From the NCBI GenBank assembly GCA_015680685.1, contig MNCI01008280.1, positions 4,955-68,954 on the forward strand: a DNA stretch of 64,000 nucleotides. The letters are read 5' to 3'. The position numbers and the translations under genes were made by a program. The notes below the pieces were generated by a model, which saw nothing but the letters and a program-made list of their open reading frames with translations, had not been told where the DNA came from and ran no database searches. Shown piece after piece: positions 1-11,949 of this stretch; the first letter of the stretch is position 1, and each line of letters begins with the position of its first letter. The DNA is from Gnetum montanum. Its lineage: Eukaryota; Streptophyta; Gnetopsida; Gnetales; Gnetaceae.

Positions 1-1015
1 AAAATATATGAACAATATTGGAGATAGAGTTCTGACAACCCAAGAAGCAGGACAAAATAGTAGACATTCGGAAAGAAGGGATAAAGAAAATAAGATCTCA
101 ACTTCCAATCATATATATGAATGCAACATATGCCTGTACGATTACCCCAAGGGCCAATGCCCAATATTGTTACATCTGCATGAGCATTGGGGAAACACGT
201 TACATCCAAAGTTTGTACAGAGATATTATGTCAGACCACAGTTGCAACCATCCCAGTCTTGTGGGAGACCCTTAGACTGGAGGCACCCTTCATATTATCT
301 GAATCCAAACCCTTATCAAGTTCAACATTATGTTTCTCCAACTAGTCTACCATACTCTATCTCACCATAATACTATTCTCCACAATACTATTAGCCCATA
401 CCTCCAACACAACCACCACCTTGTGCATCTTATATTCCTCCTAACTTTCAACATTCTCATCCTTTCCCTCCTTCCACAGTGCCACCAATTGTTCCTAAGG
501 TACCTACACCATAGCAACAAAAATAGAACATTACTTGTGCTAATACTACCAACAGCAGTGAGAAGCTTCAACAACATCAAAAGCGCCACTTATTTAAACA
601 CGGCCGTAAGAAGGGACAACACAATTCCGAGGCCACTGCATCTTCCAACCTAGCACAAGTCCCACACTGTGGTGCACCATTACCTTCAAACCCAACACCT
701 CATGTAACTTCATCAGGGCCACCAACTAACACTCCAACAACTATACGACCCAATGAACACAACCATGGGAGGCATCAATCCAATCCTTGCATACCATCTA
801 ATGGTCACAAATATCATAGTGGATCAACTCGTTATCTAGGAACTACATCATATAAAGTGTCCCACTATGCTTATTATAATCAAGTCTATGAACCCCAATG
901 GGGTAAGTATAGACCAGTCCCAATACTTCCAACATGCAAGGATCCTCAACCTTCATTTATTAATCCTTGCCATACTCAACTGATTAGTTATGGTGGATAT
1001 TCCCCATTTCAATAA
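1..1015 (+). pseudogene. gag C-terminal relic of element A
   Basis: Broken reading frame with a shared peptide theme, YDYPKGQCPIL...HLHEHWG, near residues 43-62 of the first open segment. It is followed by a long Pro/Gln/Tyr/Asn-rich tail ending in HYAYYNQ...EPQWGKY and a stop at about 1013-1015. The same sequence recurs in element B (29900-31064, partly inverted) and, more distantly, in element E (YQYDHPKG, near 63500, minus). I read it as the C-terminal part of a Ty3/gypsy gag because in B and E it follows a Retrotrans_gag-type core. Frameshifts and stops near 368 and 510 break it. The gag core itself lies left of the window. Confidence 0.65.
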
Positions 1016-2399
1016 CAAGCAGGATTAATAAATATTTTTCATTTTCTTTAATTTTAAAACTCTTTGTTTTCCATTTTTTCATTTTTTCAACTTTTTGTTT
1101 TATCTTTTTGTGTTTTTGTCCTTTTATGTTTTTGTAAGTAATCTCATCTACGAATAAAACACATATGTGGATCATTGGTTGAGGTGTGTTTTATGTTATC
1201 AAGTCATGAGTGGTCAATTATTTGGAATAGTGAGCCCATTACACCCACTCATCCATTCTATAAATAAAAGGTTTTGTCTAAGGGTATAGTGGTATTCTTG
1301 ACATTTCAAAAACTTAAAATTAATTTTGTGTTCATTGTACCCAGAATGAAGAAGGATGGACCAAGAGGGATGATTAGGGTGTGACATCAAGGGAACTTGT
1401 GGATTCTCTTTGGTGACGACTGTGGGTGTTATCATGCAATGTGGTCATACTAAGATCCTTGTAGATCTAATGAAAAATGTAAGTAAGAGTAATCAAATGG
1501 GCACTTGGAAATCAAATGTTGTTCTAGGGGGTCCCACTAGAAAGACATGCACCCATGCCTGAATGTTGGCGGCTTCTCTGGATTTAGTAAAGTAAAAAAC
1601 AAAACAAAAGAGAAAAAGAAAAACAAAGTGCCATACAAAAAAATCACTCCTCCCTTGTACTAAATGCCAAGTGATCGTGCGCCTTGTTGTTATGGTACTC
1701 TCATAGTTGCTCATCATGGGATGAAACAATGCAATGTCACTGCTTAGAGGAATGGACTTGGTCCTGATATTGGAACGATGGGTTAATGACACATTAATCA
1801 TGCTTTACACACAGGATTCACTGTGCCCTGGGTCAGTTACCCCATGTCCCAATCTCTACGATCCCTTTCTATAGTTCATCTAATCTCATTATTCATGTAA
1901 TTGTAGCTCATGTCCCATGTAGCATAGAATTTTATTCTGATTTCAATGATATTTACATGTATGTGTTTTGTGGAGTTAGTGCAGATTACATTTAACCCTT
2001 CTAGTGCCCACAGACACTTTGAGTGTGGTTACACAAGGGCATTATAGGTTGGAACCTACTTTGGGGAGGATCCACTTGTGTAATTTTTCGTAATCTTCAC
2101 TGATTCTCTAGTTCAAACACACAATTTCTTACCCTCAGCTTAATTTTTCAATTGATTTTCTTTCCCTACCATTATCCCTCTATCACTTTAACATTCCAAT
2201 GTACCATTACATTCCCTTTTTTCGTAACCGCCAAATTTTTATTGCTAGAGTTCACATCAATTTCATTAAGAGTGCCTCTCGAATCAATGATATTACCTGA
2301 GGACATCTTAATACTTGCCAATGTCCTCAATTTTCAACATTAATTTCAAGAAAATTCATTAAAAATTTGGTATTTCCTTGGTGTCTCACATCACTAGGG
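1016..2399 (+). other. Non-coding spacer of element A with T-rich tract
   Basis: No credible coding sequence. About 1020-1140 is a T-rich run in GTTTT-type units on the sense strand, directly after the PPT-like motif AGTTATGGTGGATAT (986-1000). The rest (1150-2390) aligns with 28450-29690 of element B on the other strand. This is where an autonomous Ty3/gypsy element would carry pol; none is visible. Several short ORFs occur on both strands without family resemblance. Confidence 0.6.
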
Positions 2400-2480
2400 A
2401 CGAGATATCGTGTCCCATGTGATATCGCATACGCGATGTATTGTACGCGATATTGTGTCCTATTTACCTATAAATAGGTA
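2400..2480 (+). promoter_or_regulatory. Internal LTR-like promoter of element A
   Basis: Three to four GATATC-type palindromes (full or one base off) occupy about 2404-2455 and are followed by TATAAATA at 2469-2476. The U3 regions of this family's LTRs have the same arrangement (LTR at 5900: GATATC cluster, then TATAAATA at 5966-5973), but sequence downstream of the TATA box is not LTR-like. Element B has the counterpart at 28356-28450 on the minus strand. It lies about 470 bp before the accessory ORF. Promoter activity is inferred from architecture and conservation between two copies. Confidence 0.55.
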
Positions 2481-2939
2481 CCTCTGCCACAACACTTAGC
2501 ATCATTTTTCCATTCACATGGGGGGAGTTGTTGAAATTTCTCTCTACGACTTGCGATTGCGTAACCCTTGCTTTTTCACTCATATCTCGCTCACTGATAC
2601 TCCGATTTTAATTTCATTTGAACCTGCTAGAACTTGAAGTGTTCAGTTTAGTCGTGGGGGAGAGACACTTGCTGAAAAGTGCATAACATTTTTGAAATTT
2701 ATCATCTCCCAAAGAACATTAATTAGGGTAATTAACACTAACACTTAGAATAATTGTGCCAAAAATCATATGACCTTAGGTACACCGGGAGATTAAAATG
2801 AAAACCACCTAAGTCACAAGACCCATTATTACAATTTTCAAGCATGATCACATGTTATAACATAAGATCTTTAATTAAGGCAAGCAGTAAGGTATAACTT
2901 GACTTTAAAAAAAACCTTACTAACGCTTGATCCATGTGA

Positions 2940-2949
2940 TTGCAGAATG
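2940..2949 (+). promoter_or_regulatory. Splice-acceptor-like site at accessory ORF start (A)
   Basis: TGTGATTGCAG directly precedes the accessory ORF start (ATG 2947-2949). The same string abuts the ATG in element B (27869, minus), and both copies have a CTTACTAA-type branch-point-like sequence about 25-30 bases upstream. A donor is not clear: the shared GTATAAC at 2892 would give a 54-base intron, too short for plants, so the true donor is probably further up the leader. Confidence 0.4.
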
Positions 2950-5724
2950 GCTTTGAAACATGCACAGCAAGAGGGTCCTATTCAAGGTGGAACGAAACGA
3001 TCTCAAAGAGGTGAAAGAAAAGGCCCAACCAGATAGCATATAGAATAGGAGGTGTAATCATTTAGCATCCATCGAGAAGATAGTTTGGGTAGGCAGAAGT
3101 AGGAGCTGTTGTTGTGCCTGAATCGGGACAACAACTCACGTTACCCCAAGAGTGTGTTTAGGCTATCCATGAGAAGTCTACATTCGCTACGATGATTGTG
3201 GACTTAAAATTTGAATCTTTTACAGAGTTTTCTACTGAGGTTGTTAGGGATCACCTCAAAGGGTCTCCCTTTTGACCTATCCTCTCTGAAAGCGGTGCCT
3301 GGTACTTAAGGTGAAATGTACCAGTTCTGGCATAATAGGGAGCAAGGCGCCACTATTAAAATTTGTGGTGTGATAGTTGATTTCTCTGCGTAGGCTATTT
3401 TAGAAGTGTTAAATATTCCAAACTCAAGGCCCCAGGTTTCTTGGTTATCCACCCATTCAGACCCTAATGTGCAAAAGGATTGGTTAGAGAAGGCTTATGG
3501 CATAGACGAAGCATTTGGTGAACTGACGAAGGAAGAGAGAGTTTATTTCAAAATTGGAACCTATGACCTCTTCCCCACAAAAGGCTTAAAAGGAATATCC
3601 ATGTATATGGCTCGAGGATGTGCAGTGTTGATGGGAAAGGTTAATGTTAACCTTCCCCATCTATATTTGATGGAGATCCTTAGGCGATTTGAAGAACGAA
3701 AGTTAGGGAAGATGGCTTTGCCTTTTCCCTGTCTTATCAAAAAAATGTGTCAATAGGTTGGTATTCAGCCGTACACTAATGATGTCCTCCAAAAAGCCCA
3801 GAATGCTTCTTATGCTGAATTACTAAAAGCGCTAGCTCCAAGAAAGAGCACTGACGAAGAGCTGAGACCTAAAGAAGAAGAAGAACAGATGACTGGACCA
3901 CTTGCAACTCAACTTGCAGGACCTAATAATCCTCTAGCCATAGGTCCTAGCCAACAACAAGAAGTAGGGCCTGGCATAGGTCAGGATCAGCCTCCACTAC
4001 CGCAAGACTATAGATCGTCAATGAGCCATCTTAGGGCCATCGCTGAGATGGTCAATTGGGGAAGTCATGATGACACAAACCTCTTTCACATCATCAATGA
4101 TGCCAGTCAGCCTACAGTTTCAGTAAATCATACAAGGGGCAAATTATCAATTCAAACAGGAGGAGGGGAAAGCAGATGGTCGCAACAGATCTCAGGAAAC
4201 GCGGTATCTTTTCAAGTGCAATTAGAGACTGGTGAAGGGGCCACTATGGTGGTCATGCAACACTAGAATGTTGCGGGAGCTGCTGAAGTGGTCACTGATC
4301 ACATCAAGGAATCATTTTATGTACCTATTTTTCCACTGGTAGATCTCTCAGGAGCACGGGATGCTCAAACTTTGGCTGGAACCTCAATGACTCCTGTAGA
4401 ACATAAGGATGCGTTGGATAGATTGCTTCAAATAGGACAAGTAATGATGTCCTTATTTGACATCCCCTAGGATGTAACAGCAATTCAATCAGACCTCATT
4501 TTCACAAAGGGGAAGCTGGTCATATCCAAAGTAAGGGCTGAGCATGCTAAAGATGAAGTGTTGAGACTACAAGAGCAGCTTGTGGTGTTACAAGTAGCAC
4601 AGCGGGATCCTCTACAATTTGTTCACGTAGACCAGTTAGAAAATTTTAGAATAGAGCAGCTAAAAAAATTAATAATAGAGGATAAGAAGGTGGTAGGAGA
4701 AAAGGAGACAGCTATTTGGGATTCCTCCGCATCACAGGCGCAAACCCATGCATACCTTAAGGCACTCAAGGCCTTGGAAGAAGAAAATAAGTAGTTGGTT
4801 GTAGATAACCTTCAGTTGATCTCTATGAAGAAGCAAAAGAATGTTCTCAACAAACACTTTCATCAGCTACGAGAACAATTCATTCGGGTCAACCGAGATA
4901 TAATCTATTTAGTCAAAGAGAATCAAACCCTATTAATGGAGGATGTACATGCTATTCACCAAAAATAAGCAATTGAGATAAGTGCATGGTAGAATGAGGC
5001 TAAAAGACATGAGAAGCTGAAGGAGCATTTTTGTGATTAGGTGGAGATGTATAAAAAAATCCTAGAGAAGGAGATCCATATGGCCAAGGCTCAAATCAAC
5101 ACTATCAGTGCTCAACACATTGATTGGAGGGCCATATTGGACACTTACGCCTTCGTCCACCAAGAGGAAGTTAAGAACTAGGACCTGCAAATCTAGGACT
5201 TAACAAAATACATGGAGTTGGCAAACATTGGATATGTCAAACTTTCCATGTTAATAGTAGGGTGCCCGAGGTCAGAGCTCGAGTAGCAGGTAGCTTCCAC
5301 CCACCTCAAATATGAAGCAGAATTTGTAGAACGCAAGAAGTTGGTTGAAAAATTGGATGTTGCAAATTCTGAACTTGAGGTGGTAAAAGCAAGCTACCAA
5401 GGACAGAAAGATGTTACAACCGACTTAGCTTGATGGCTGACAGATCTTCATAAATATAAAGACAAATCCAGAGCCTATGAGGAGGAATGATGGGTGTTCG
5501 CGGGGTGGTATGTCAAATCCAAGCAAATGTTACCGCAACTACCCTGTCCGTGGGAGGTGCCAACTCCATCAAACATAGGAACACTCGCATGGACAACACA
5601 AGACCCTCAGACTGAATAGGAGAAAATCCAGGCCATACTTCAATGCCATCAAGCTTCAAAGCCTGGAGCACATGATAAAGGGAAAACACCCATGGAGGAG
5701 CCACTGCCACCAGGAACTACATGA
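2947..5724 (+). pseudogene. Accessory ORF of element A (plant transposon-type domain plus coiled coil)
   Basis: Start chosen at the ATG after the conserved TGATTGCAG; the B copy starts at the same place. The N-terminal third (about 3180-3760) contains YFKIGTYDLFPTKGLKGIS, then LMGKVNVNLPHLYLMEILRR and LPFPCLI. This order and spacing resemble the 'putative plant transposon protein' domain (Pfam PF20167, from memory). After a Pro/Gln linker with LPQDYRSSMSHLRAIAE comes a long Glu/Lys/Leu-rich region (about 4480-5490) that looks like coiled coil, and a tail ending PLPPGTT at the stop. More than ten in-frame stops and frameshifts break it. It has no retroviral enzyme motif. Function unknown; it could be captured host sequence or a structural partner of Gag. 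Confidence 0.6.
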
Positions 5725-5889
5725 GTTTCCTTTTTCTTTAGTTGTAGCATTTTCTCTTTTTTTGTGTTGTGTCTTCCCACACTATGGCATTAGTCCATTT
5801 CCTTTTCCAGTTAATAATCCCACACCTATCCACTGTGTAATCAATGGAGCTTGTTCTCTTTGTAACTCAAGGATGAGTTTTTATTCAAT

Positions 5890-5899
5890 TTTGAGGGTA
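5890..5899 (+). promoter_or_regulatory. Degenerate polypurine tract before 3' LTR (A)
   Basis: TTTGAGGGTA abuts the LTR start TGATGG. It is preceded by GATGAGTTTTTATTCA, the conserved pre-PPT sequence also seen at the 3' ends of B and E. In those copies the tract reads TCATGGGGGTA. Confidence 0.55.
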
Positions 5900-6693
5900 T
5901 GATGGGACGTGATATCGCATGGGTTGCGATATCGCGTATGCGATATCGCAGTCTACCAAAATTTCTATAAATAAGAAGCGGCTCTCCCTTGTTGAGGATG
6001 CTAATTTTAGATTGTAGTGAAACTCTGGCAGTTTGATCCCTCCAGAGTTAGATTATTTTTCCCATGTTTGCCCGCAGTGTGGTGAATGTAATTGTACGGA
6101 ATCCTTTATTCGAGTGTGACGTACTTGGACATGCATATGACTGGCAATAAGGATCAAGATTACTTCATCATTGTAGAATTCACTTTATTATTTATTTATT
6201 TAATTAATTATTATTTACTGATTTCTCTCTCACCCTTAAACTCCTAGTAACGCGGAATGAGTACGACTTAATTACGAGCATTTAAGTGTGATTACTTGGT
6301 ATCCTAGTGGCGTACCTAGGATATGTGCTTGGTAATCCTAGTGGTAGTTGTGCACAAAGTCCAAGATGTGTACGGATGATCAAGGAATCGGCTACTCATT
6401 GCACTTAGGCTAGATTAGATTCTCTTACCCTCTCTCTCCTAGCTTAGCATAGTTAATATTATTTTCCATTACCTTCAGGAGGACCATTAGATTAGGAACA
6501 CATCATACACCTCACTCTAGAGTAAACCATACGTGAAAACTATAATACTAGTCTAGGCGGGAAGATAGCGAACAACAACCTAAGGTTAACGATCTAGGTG
6601 CCACAACTAGTCTATCTGCAGAGTTCGACCGGATCACGCGTGAAAATGCTCGTATTCATATGGTTGAGTGTAGGGGCACTTCGCCACTCATCA
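5900..6693 (+). repeat. 3' LTR of element A
   Basis: 794 bp, from TGATGGGACG to GCCACTCATCA (TG...CA ends). U3 holds three close GCGATATCGC-type palindromes at 5909-5950, then TATAAATA at 5966-5973. The U5 end carries the family's signature ending: CGTATTCATATGGTTGAG, a short TAGGGGCAC stretch, then CACTCATCA. Related to the LTRs at 7123, 24040, 31937, 33099, 35483, 42998, 49078 and 59249. Confidence 0.85.
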
Positions 6694-7122
6694 ATTTTGA
6701 ATTATCTATCCTTTCTCATTTGTGACTGTGTTGTGTGTGCAGATGAAGATCATATAAACAATGAACTAGGCTTGAAGGAAGCACTCAGGATGGACCGGAA
6801 GTGGAGCATTTGCGAAAGGAGCAAGTTTGGTGACATGGCTATGGATAAACAATGGAAGGTGCAATTTCAGCATTGGCAGCAACATGCTTCATCATATTTT
6901 TCTCTCTCCTTCTCTTCAAGCTACCAAATAAAGGCTTGGATGTCATTTATGTATGAGTTTTCACCACAATGGTCTTGAACACTAATGTTGTAATATTCGT
7001 TCACTAGGCACATGATTTTGTCATCACATTCCATCATCAGTTGTCAATTAGTCAATAATCCCATACCTTCCCAATAGTTTGTAAGGAACTTGAGGAAAAT
7101 TTTTTATTCAATTGTGGGGGTA
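6694..7122 (+). mobile_element. 3' internal end of a second, E-like element
   Basis: Matches the 3' internal end of element E on the other strand (about 60078-60500 reversed). Shared features are the TTGTGTGTGCAG acceptor-like string followed by ATG, a GTGCAATTTCAGCATTGGCA-type stretch, and the GGAACTTGAGGA...TTTTTATTCA lead-in to the polypurine tract. It ends in TTGTGGGGGTA (7112-7122) directly before the LTR at 7123. This is the host sequence into which element A inserted. A 126-residue ORF (6598-6978) runs across the LTR boundary and is not a recognisable protein. Confidence 0.65.
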
Positions 7123-7957
7123 TGATGAACCATGATATCGAGGCTACGATATCGCATTCACGATATCGGGTCCATGATATCGGAGCCTACTATGTGATGT
7201 TGGATACTTGATATTGGGACCCGCCTCCCTGCCTATAAATAAGAGGCAAGCACACTTGGTTTTGCAATAGATAGTTAGACCCTTAGCCAAACTCTTGCCT
7301 TTTCTCCCTCCCAGAGTTAGAATTATTTCTACATGCCCATAGTAGGAGTCATAAAGTGAATGGATCTTTATTAGAGCATTGTGTACCTAAGCACACCTTA
7401 TGTACAGCAATAAAGAAGAACTTTATGATAAACCTTACAACATTTAGAATAGATTAATTAATGTTGATTACTGTTATTAAATTCTTTCTTAGTTAATTAA
7501 TGCTCTCTCTCACCCCACAACTCTCCTAAGTAAATACACTTAGTACGATCACATCGAGCATGCGTGTAACACTTGGTAACCTAGTAACAATTATGTTTGG
7601 TAATCCCAGTAGTGTTGCACTAGTTCAGGATGTGTATGACAAGTGAGAACGGATACTAGTGTTAGCGTTAATTAAAGCCTAGTTAATCAGTAGTTATATT
7701 AAATTAGTCACTTAGTTATCTCTCTCCTTCCCTATTAGCATAGGACATAAAAACATAAAAGCCATAAAAATCATATGCCTCAAGCTTACATAACCATACA
7801 ATCGTGATATACAAGTAAGTTTGGGAAGACAATAATTAACCAACCCATTCTTGTTCCACAAAGGCACATAAGCACATAGTCCTTGGAATTCAACCATATC
7901 ATGCGTGAAACACTCGTATTCGTATGGTTGAGCATAGGGGTACCTTGCCACTCATCA
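7123..7957 (+). repeat. 3' LTR of the E-like host element
   Basis: 835 bp from TGATGAACC to CACTCATCA. Four GATATC palindromes lie at about 7134-7185, with a TATAAATA at about 7222. The PPT-like TTGTGGGGGTA abuts it on the left, so this is a 3' LTR in plus orientation. Its sequence differs clearly from the LTR of element A, so it is a different copy rather than A's other LTR. Confidence 0.8.
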
Positions 7958-10900
7958 CTATGTAATGGTTACATTATTTCTATAGCTCTTGTAACTCACA
8001 TTTTGTTATTATATCTTTTTTTGTACTTTGTACAATATAAATAGTTCATATTATTGTAATATTACTTAAATTCCCATATAGTTATTCTATGACAGCATTT
8101 TGGCTTGTCTTGGTATCCTTACAAAAAATCCTTAGTTAACTAAGTTCATGGCTTCATGTGGATCTCAAATTTCTAACACAAAAATTTATGTAACCAAAAA
8201 TAATCCATTAGCTTCCTTCATAAACCAATTTATCTAATTCTATTCCTCCTAGACATCCAATCCATCATCTTCATGTATAAAAATAAGAGATGTTATTACA
8301 TGTGACTGAGTATATAAGACTATTAAGACAACTTTCCTCTCAACTCAAAGACACGAACTATCAAGCTAGGATTATGTAACATGGATACCCACCCTACACA
8401 ACATGTCAAGACATGCATAGTATAACAAACATATTATATCAAAACCAAGAAATAAAACCTTCCAACACACATTACCAAATAATTACATCCTTAGAGACTA
8501 GCATCCATTGCTTAGTGTAGCATGTGAAAAGGTTATCATGTAAACTTGCAATCTAATCTACATTAATTCTAAAACCTTGCCTATAATACTTTATCATTTT
8601 AAGGTTTTAACTATACGTTCTAGACCACATTTTTCCAAAATCCATCTATCATTATCTTGTATCAACATCCCAACACACACTATTGTAAATATACTAAACT
8701 TCTAGAGTATTCCTACTCCACCAAAAACTAGAAAATGCTATAACCAAAAATTCCTCTTCATCAAGTTGAGGCCCATGTAAGAGCCTCTATTAATGCATAC
8801 AAAGGAAATGAATCCATCATTAAACTTCAAGATGTCCAATCAACAATTAGCCTATTCATTAGTGTTATTTACATCAAAACATTCAACAACATCCATCATA
8901 TTATACATATCACGTCAACCAATTTAAGCATTAAGTAACACAAATGCATGGTTGAAAAAACATAATATGATAAAGTGTAAATCTGCATGAAATTAACCCA
9001 TTAATCTCTCAACACACATCACATAGTAGCATGGCCACTAGCATCTCATCCATTGTTGTCCTTATTATCTTCTATTATCACAATAGTATTGTCTTTCATC
9101 ACTTTGCTAAAAGACACAAATCATCATATATCTACCCATCACTTCATTAGACATTATAACTAGTACATAAAACATGATATTATCATGTCCATTGACCTTA
9201 TTTCATCAATACACCATGTCATCCCTAGCTTCACTAGATGACATGGGAACAACCATAAAATCCTCATCACTTTAATGCCTAGATTTACCAAATCTTAACT
9301 CCATTCCAGAAAAAATCATTTCTACAAGTTTCAAGCTAATCACCAGCTAACTAAGACTTAGTCATGAGCTATGTTAATTAATTTTCTTTGTGTTGCAACC
9401 TAACCACAACATGTGACATGCTTACAACACCTTATAGAACTTCAATACTAGCCAACTATAAGTTCAATGCAGCACTTCTGTTGCATTAATTTTGGACAAT
9501 TATATGATTATGAGTTTGGTGCAAGTGCACCATAATCCTTAATAACCATGATGATACTAATACAAGTCAGTCATCACCCAATTTCCATTTTGAAATCAAT
9601 TACAAGATCACTGCTAAGCACCAAGAGTTAGCATCTAACTTGCAAAAATGGTCAAAATCACCACAAATAGAAAAACTTTGTTAAAAATTGATATCATTGA
9701 AACTAGAAAAACACCATATCCTCAAAATGATTACCTTAAAAAAAAATAGAAATGTAGTTGTTTCCTACCAAATCCACTACAACAAAGGCAAGATTCCAAA
9801 TCCAACCAATAAATTGACAAAAACANTAGAAATGTAGTTGTTTCCTACCAAATCCACTACAACAAAGGAAAGATTCCAAATCCAACCAATAAATTGACAA
9901 AAACAAAGAATGCACAAAATCCTTGTCATCTAAAATATATAATCTAAAATAAAATGGAAATAAATTCTTATCATCAAAAATATAAAGTCAAAAATCTGCA
10001 TAAAATTTGGAATCCACTAAGTCAAGAAACTTGACAACTCCTTTTGTATAACATATGATGAAAAAATCTCAAAATTAGAAACAAGCAATAAAAATTCATT
10101 ATCTTAGCAACAAAACAACATCACAAAAGTACCATAATCACATAGAATGACAACATAAATCATTAGCATTGCTTTGCTAATGAATCAACAAAAAATTAGC
10201 ATATTAATAATATCTACCTTTTTTCCCAACAAATATATGAAAACTCTTTGGAGACAAATCAAACCTTCATCACACACTAATAATCCTTACTTATGATACA
10301 AGGGTTGACAAAATACGATAGAACCAAAAGTAAGGAAAATCCAACAATGAATGGATGTCCAATCTAACCATCATAAACTAATGTAAACTCACTCTCATGC
10401 ACCTCACCTTACTAAATTGATAAAATCTTTCATTTCATTTTTCTTGAATGCCAACTATGTAAAAATGGGAAGGTGTTGAAATCCAAAATAATTAACATAT
10501 AGGTACACATAAATAATAAAGTATTAGCCTAGTATTAAGAATCTTGATTTTCAAAATGGAATACACACACACATATAGGTACATCCTAAGAAACATCGTT
10601 AAATTACAACTTTATATCTCAATATTATCTACTAAAATCATAGGCTTCCAATACATTAAAAATATTAAAGGGTACCAATAGGAGCAATAGTAAAAAAAGC
10701 TATAGCACAAATGTAAGACACAACCTCAAAAAAAAATCCAATTAATAGCACATTTAAAAATTGGACATAGAGACCATATGCCACAAAAAAAACATTACAA
10801 ATTCAAGTCACATGAACAAAAGGATATAGCTAAGAGTGTATTAGAGTGACCTTATCTCAAAAAATACACAAACCAAGGCATACCCACAAATAAAAATTAT

Positions 10901-11949
10901 GAAAATGTGACAAGGAACCGAAATGTTTCATTAAGAAAAAATACTCATATAAATTAAAGGACAAACTAAAAAATGGTTTTCTTTATTTTAATGATCCATG
11001 ATGATTTAGGCTCCTAAACTAGGATGATAAGTTTTGTAATTAGCAAGGATCTAAGGATTGATGTAGCAAGGCTTTGGTAAGATATATAAGGTAAGAATGA
11101 AAGATAGATTAAGTAGATCTGAATGTTAAGAAGAAGAAGAAAGCATGGATTTTCTTTAAAAGGCTTCAATTCAAAAATTAGGATAAATAATTAGGATTTG
11201 ATAATTAAATAAAAATACACAAATAGATTGATTAACATCAAAACATAACTCTAAGAATAAAGCATAGTTGAAAGTGCAGTACAATCTAAGATAAATCACC
11301 ATCAGAGCATATAAGATGCCCATCTAAAAATAAATCACATGCAATGAAATAACCCAAATGATGTGAATAACTTCAAATTATATTTTTAACTTCACAAAAT
11401 ACATGCATGGATAATTTCAAAGAGATTATCATAACAATTACCATTTATGATGGGTCCACATCATTCCAACCTGTTGAAAGCACCAAAAATAATCCAACTA
11501 ATAAGCATGAATATTAATAAGAATAGTTCAAAATCAATTACCAAATGAGGAATCAAAGATTCAAACTTCATAAAGCACAATGCCAAGATATCTCATAGCT
11601 AAAATAGGATATTACATAAGAGGTTAAAAGAGTCATCGTCATCAAAGCCTAAAAGTTAAAGGTATCACATGACTAAGATATACCAATTACATAAAATAGA
11701 TATACAAAAAGTTATTAAATAATATGAATCTAAAGTTATGGCATATTATTAAGTCATATAACTATGTCAAAATTTGTTAAACTAGTTAGCTTAAATCTAT
11801 AACAAAGATAAACCAAGTTACATCAAACATAAAATAACAAAGCAAAGTATTCAAAATATGGGGCATTCAATTTTGTAGAATTGAAGATGAGATCAAAGAT
11901 GAAAAGGTTTCTATATTTAGACTTCATAGTTGAGTTGAGTATAGGCTTC
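7958..11949. other. AT-rich region, no gene recognised
   Basis: About 4 kb without a credible ORF on either strand. The plus strand is rich in A and C and poor in G for most of 8200-11900, an unusual skew that could mark an old non-coding retroelement interior. I see no LTR ends, RT motifs or splice-bounded coding segments. It contains an assembly join with a duplicated flank (9747-9905). Confidence 0.5.
9747..9905. repeat. 79-bp direct duplication around a single N
   Basis: 9747-9825 and 9827-9905 are the same 79 bases except for one substitution (GGCAAG versus GGAAAG), separated only by N at 9826. This is what an unmerged contig overlap looks like, so it is probably an assembly artefact rather than a biological tandem repeat. 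Confidence 0.8.

Larger units (their letters stand above)
1..6693 (+). mobile_element. Element A: pol-less LTR retrotransposon, 5' end outside window
   Basis: Plus-strand element visible from inside gag to its 3' LTR. Order: gag C-terminal relic, T-rich tract, non-coding spacer, internal GATATC/TATA promoter, long accessory ORF, polypurine tract, 3' LTR. Segment by segment it matches element B (24040-32866, minus), so gene order is confirmed by two copies. No reverse transcriptase, RNase H or integrase is seen between gag and the LTR. Many in-frame stops make it inactive. Its 3' LTR ends directly in sequence matching the 3' end of an E-like element (6694-7957), so A appears to have inserted there; the predicted 5-bp target duplication on this side is ATTTT. 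The matching 5' copy lies outside the window. Confidence 0.8.

Noticed and set aside
362-589. Minus-strand 75-residue ORF over gag of element A
   Set aside because: Antisense shadow of a Pro/Gln/Tyr-rich gag tail that matches elements B and E on the other strand.
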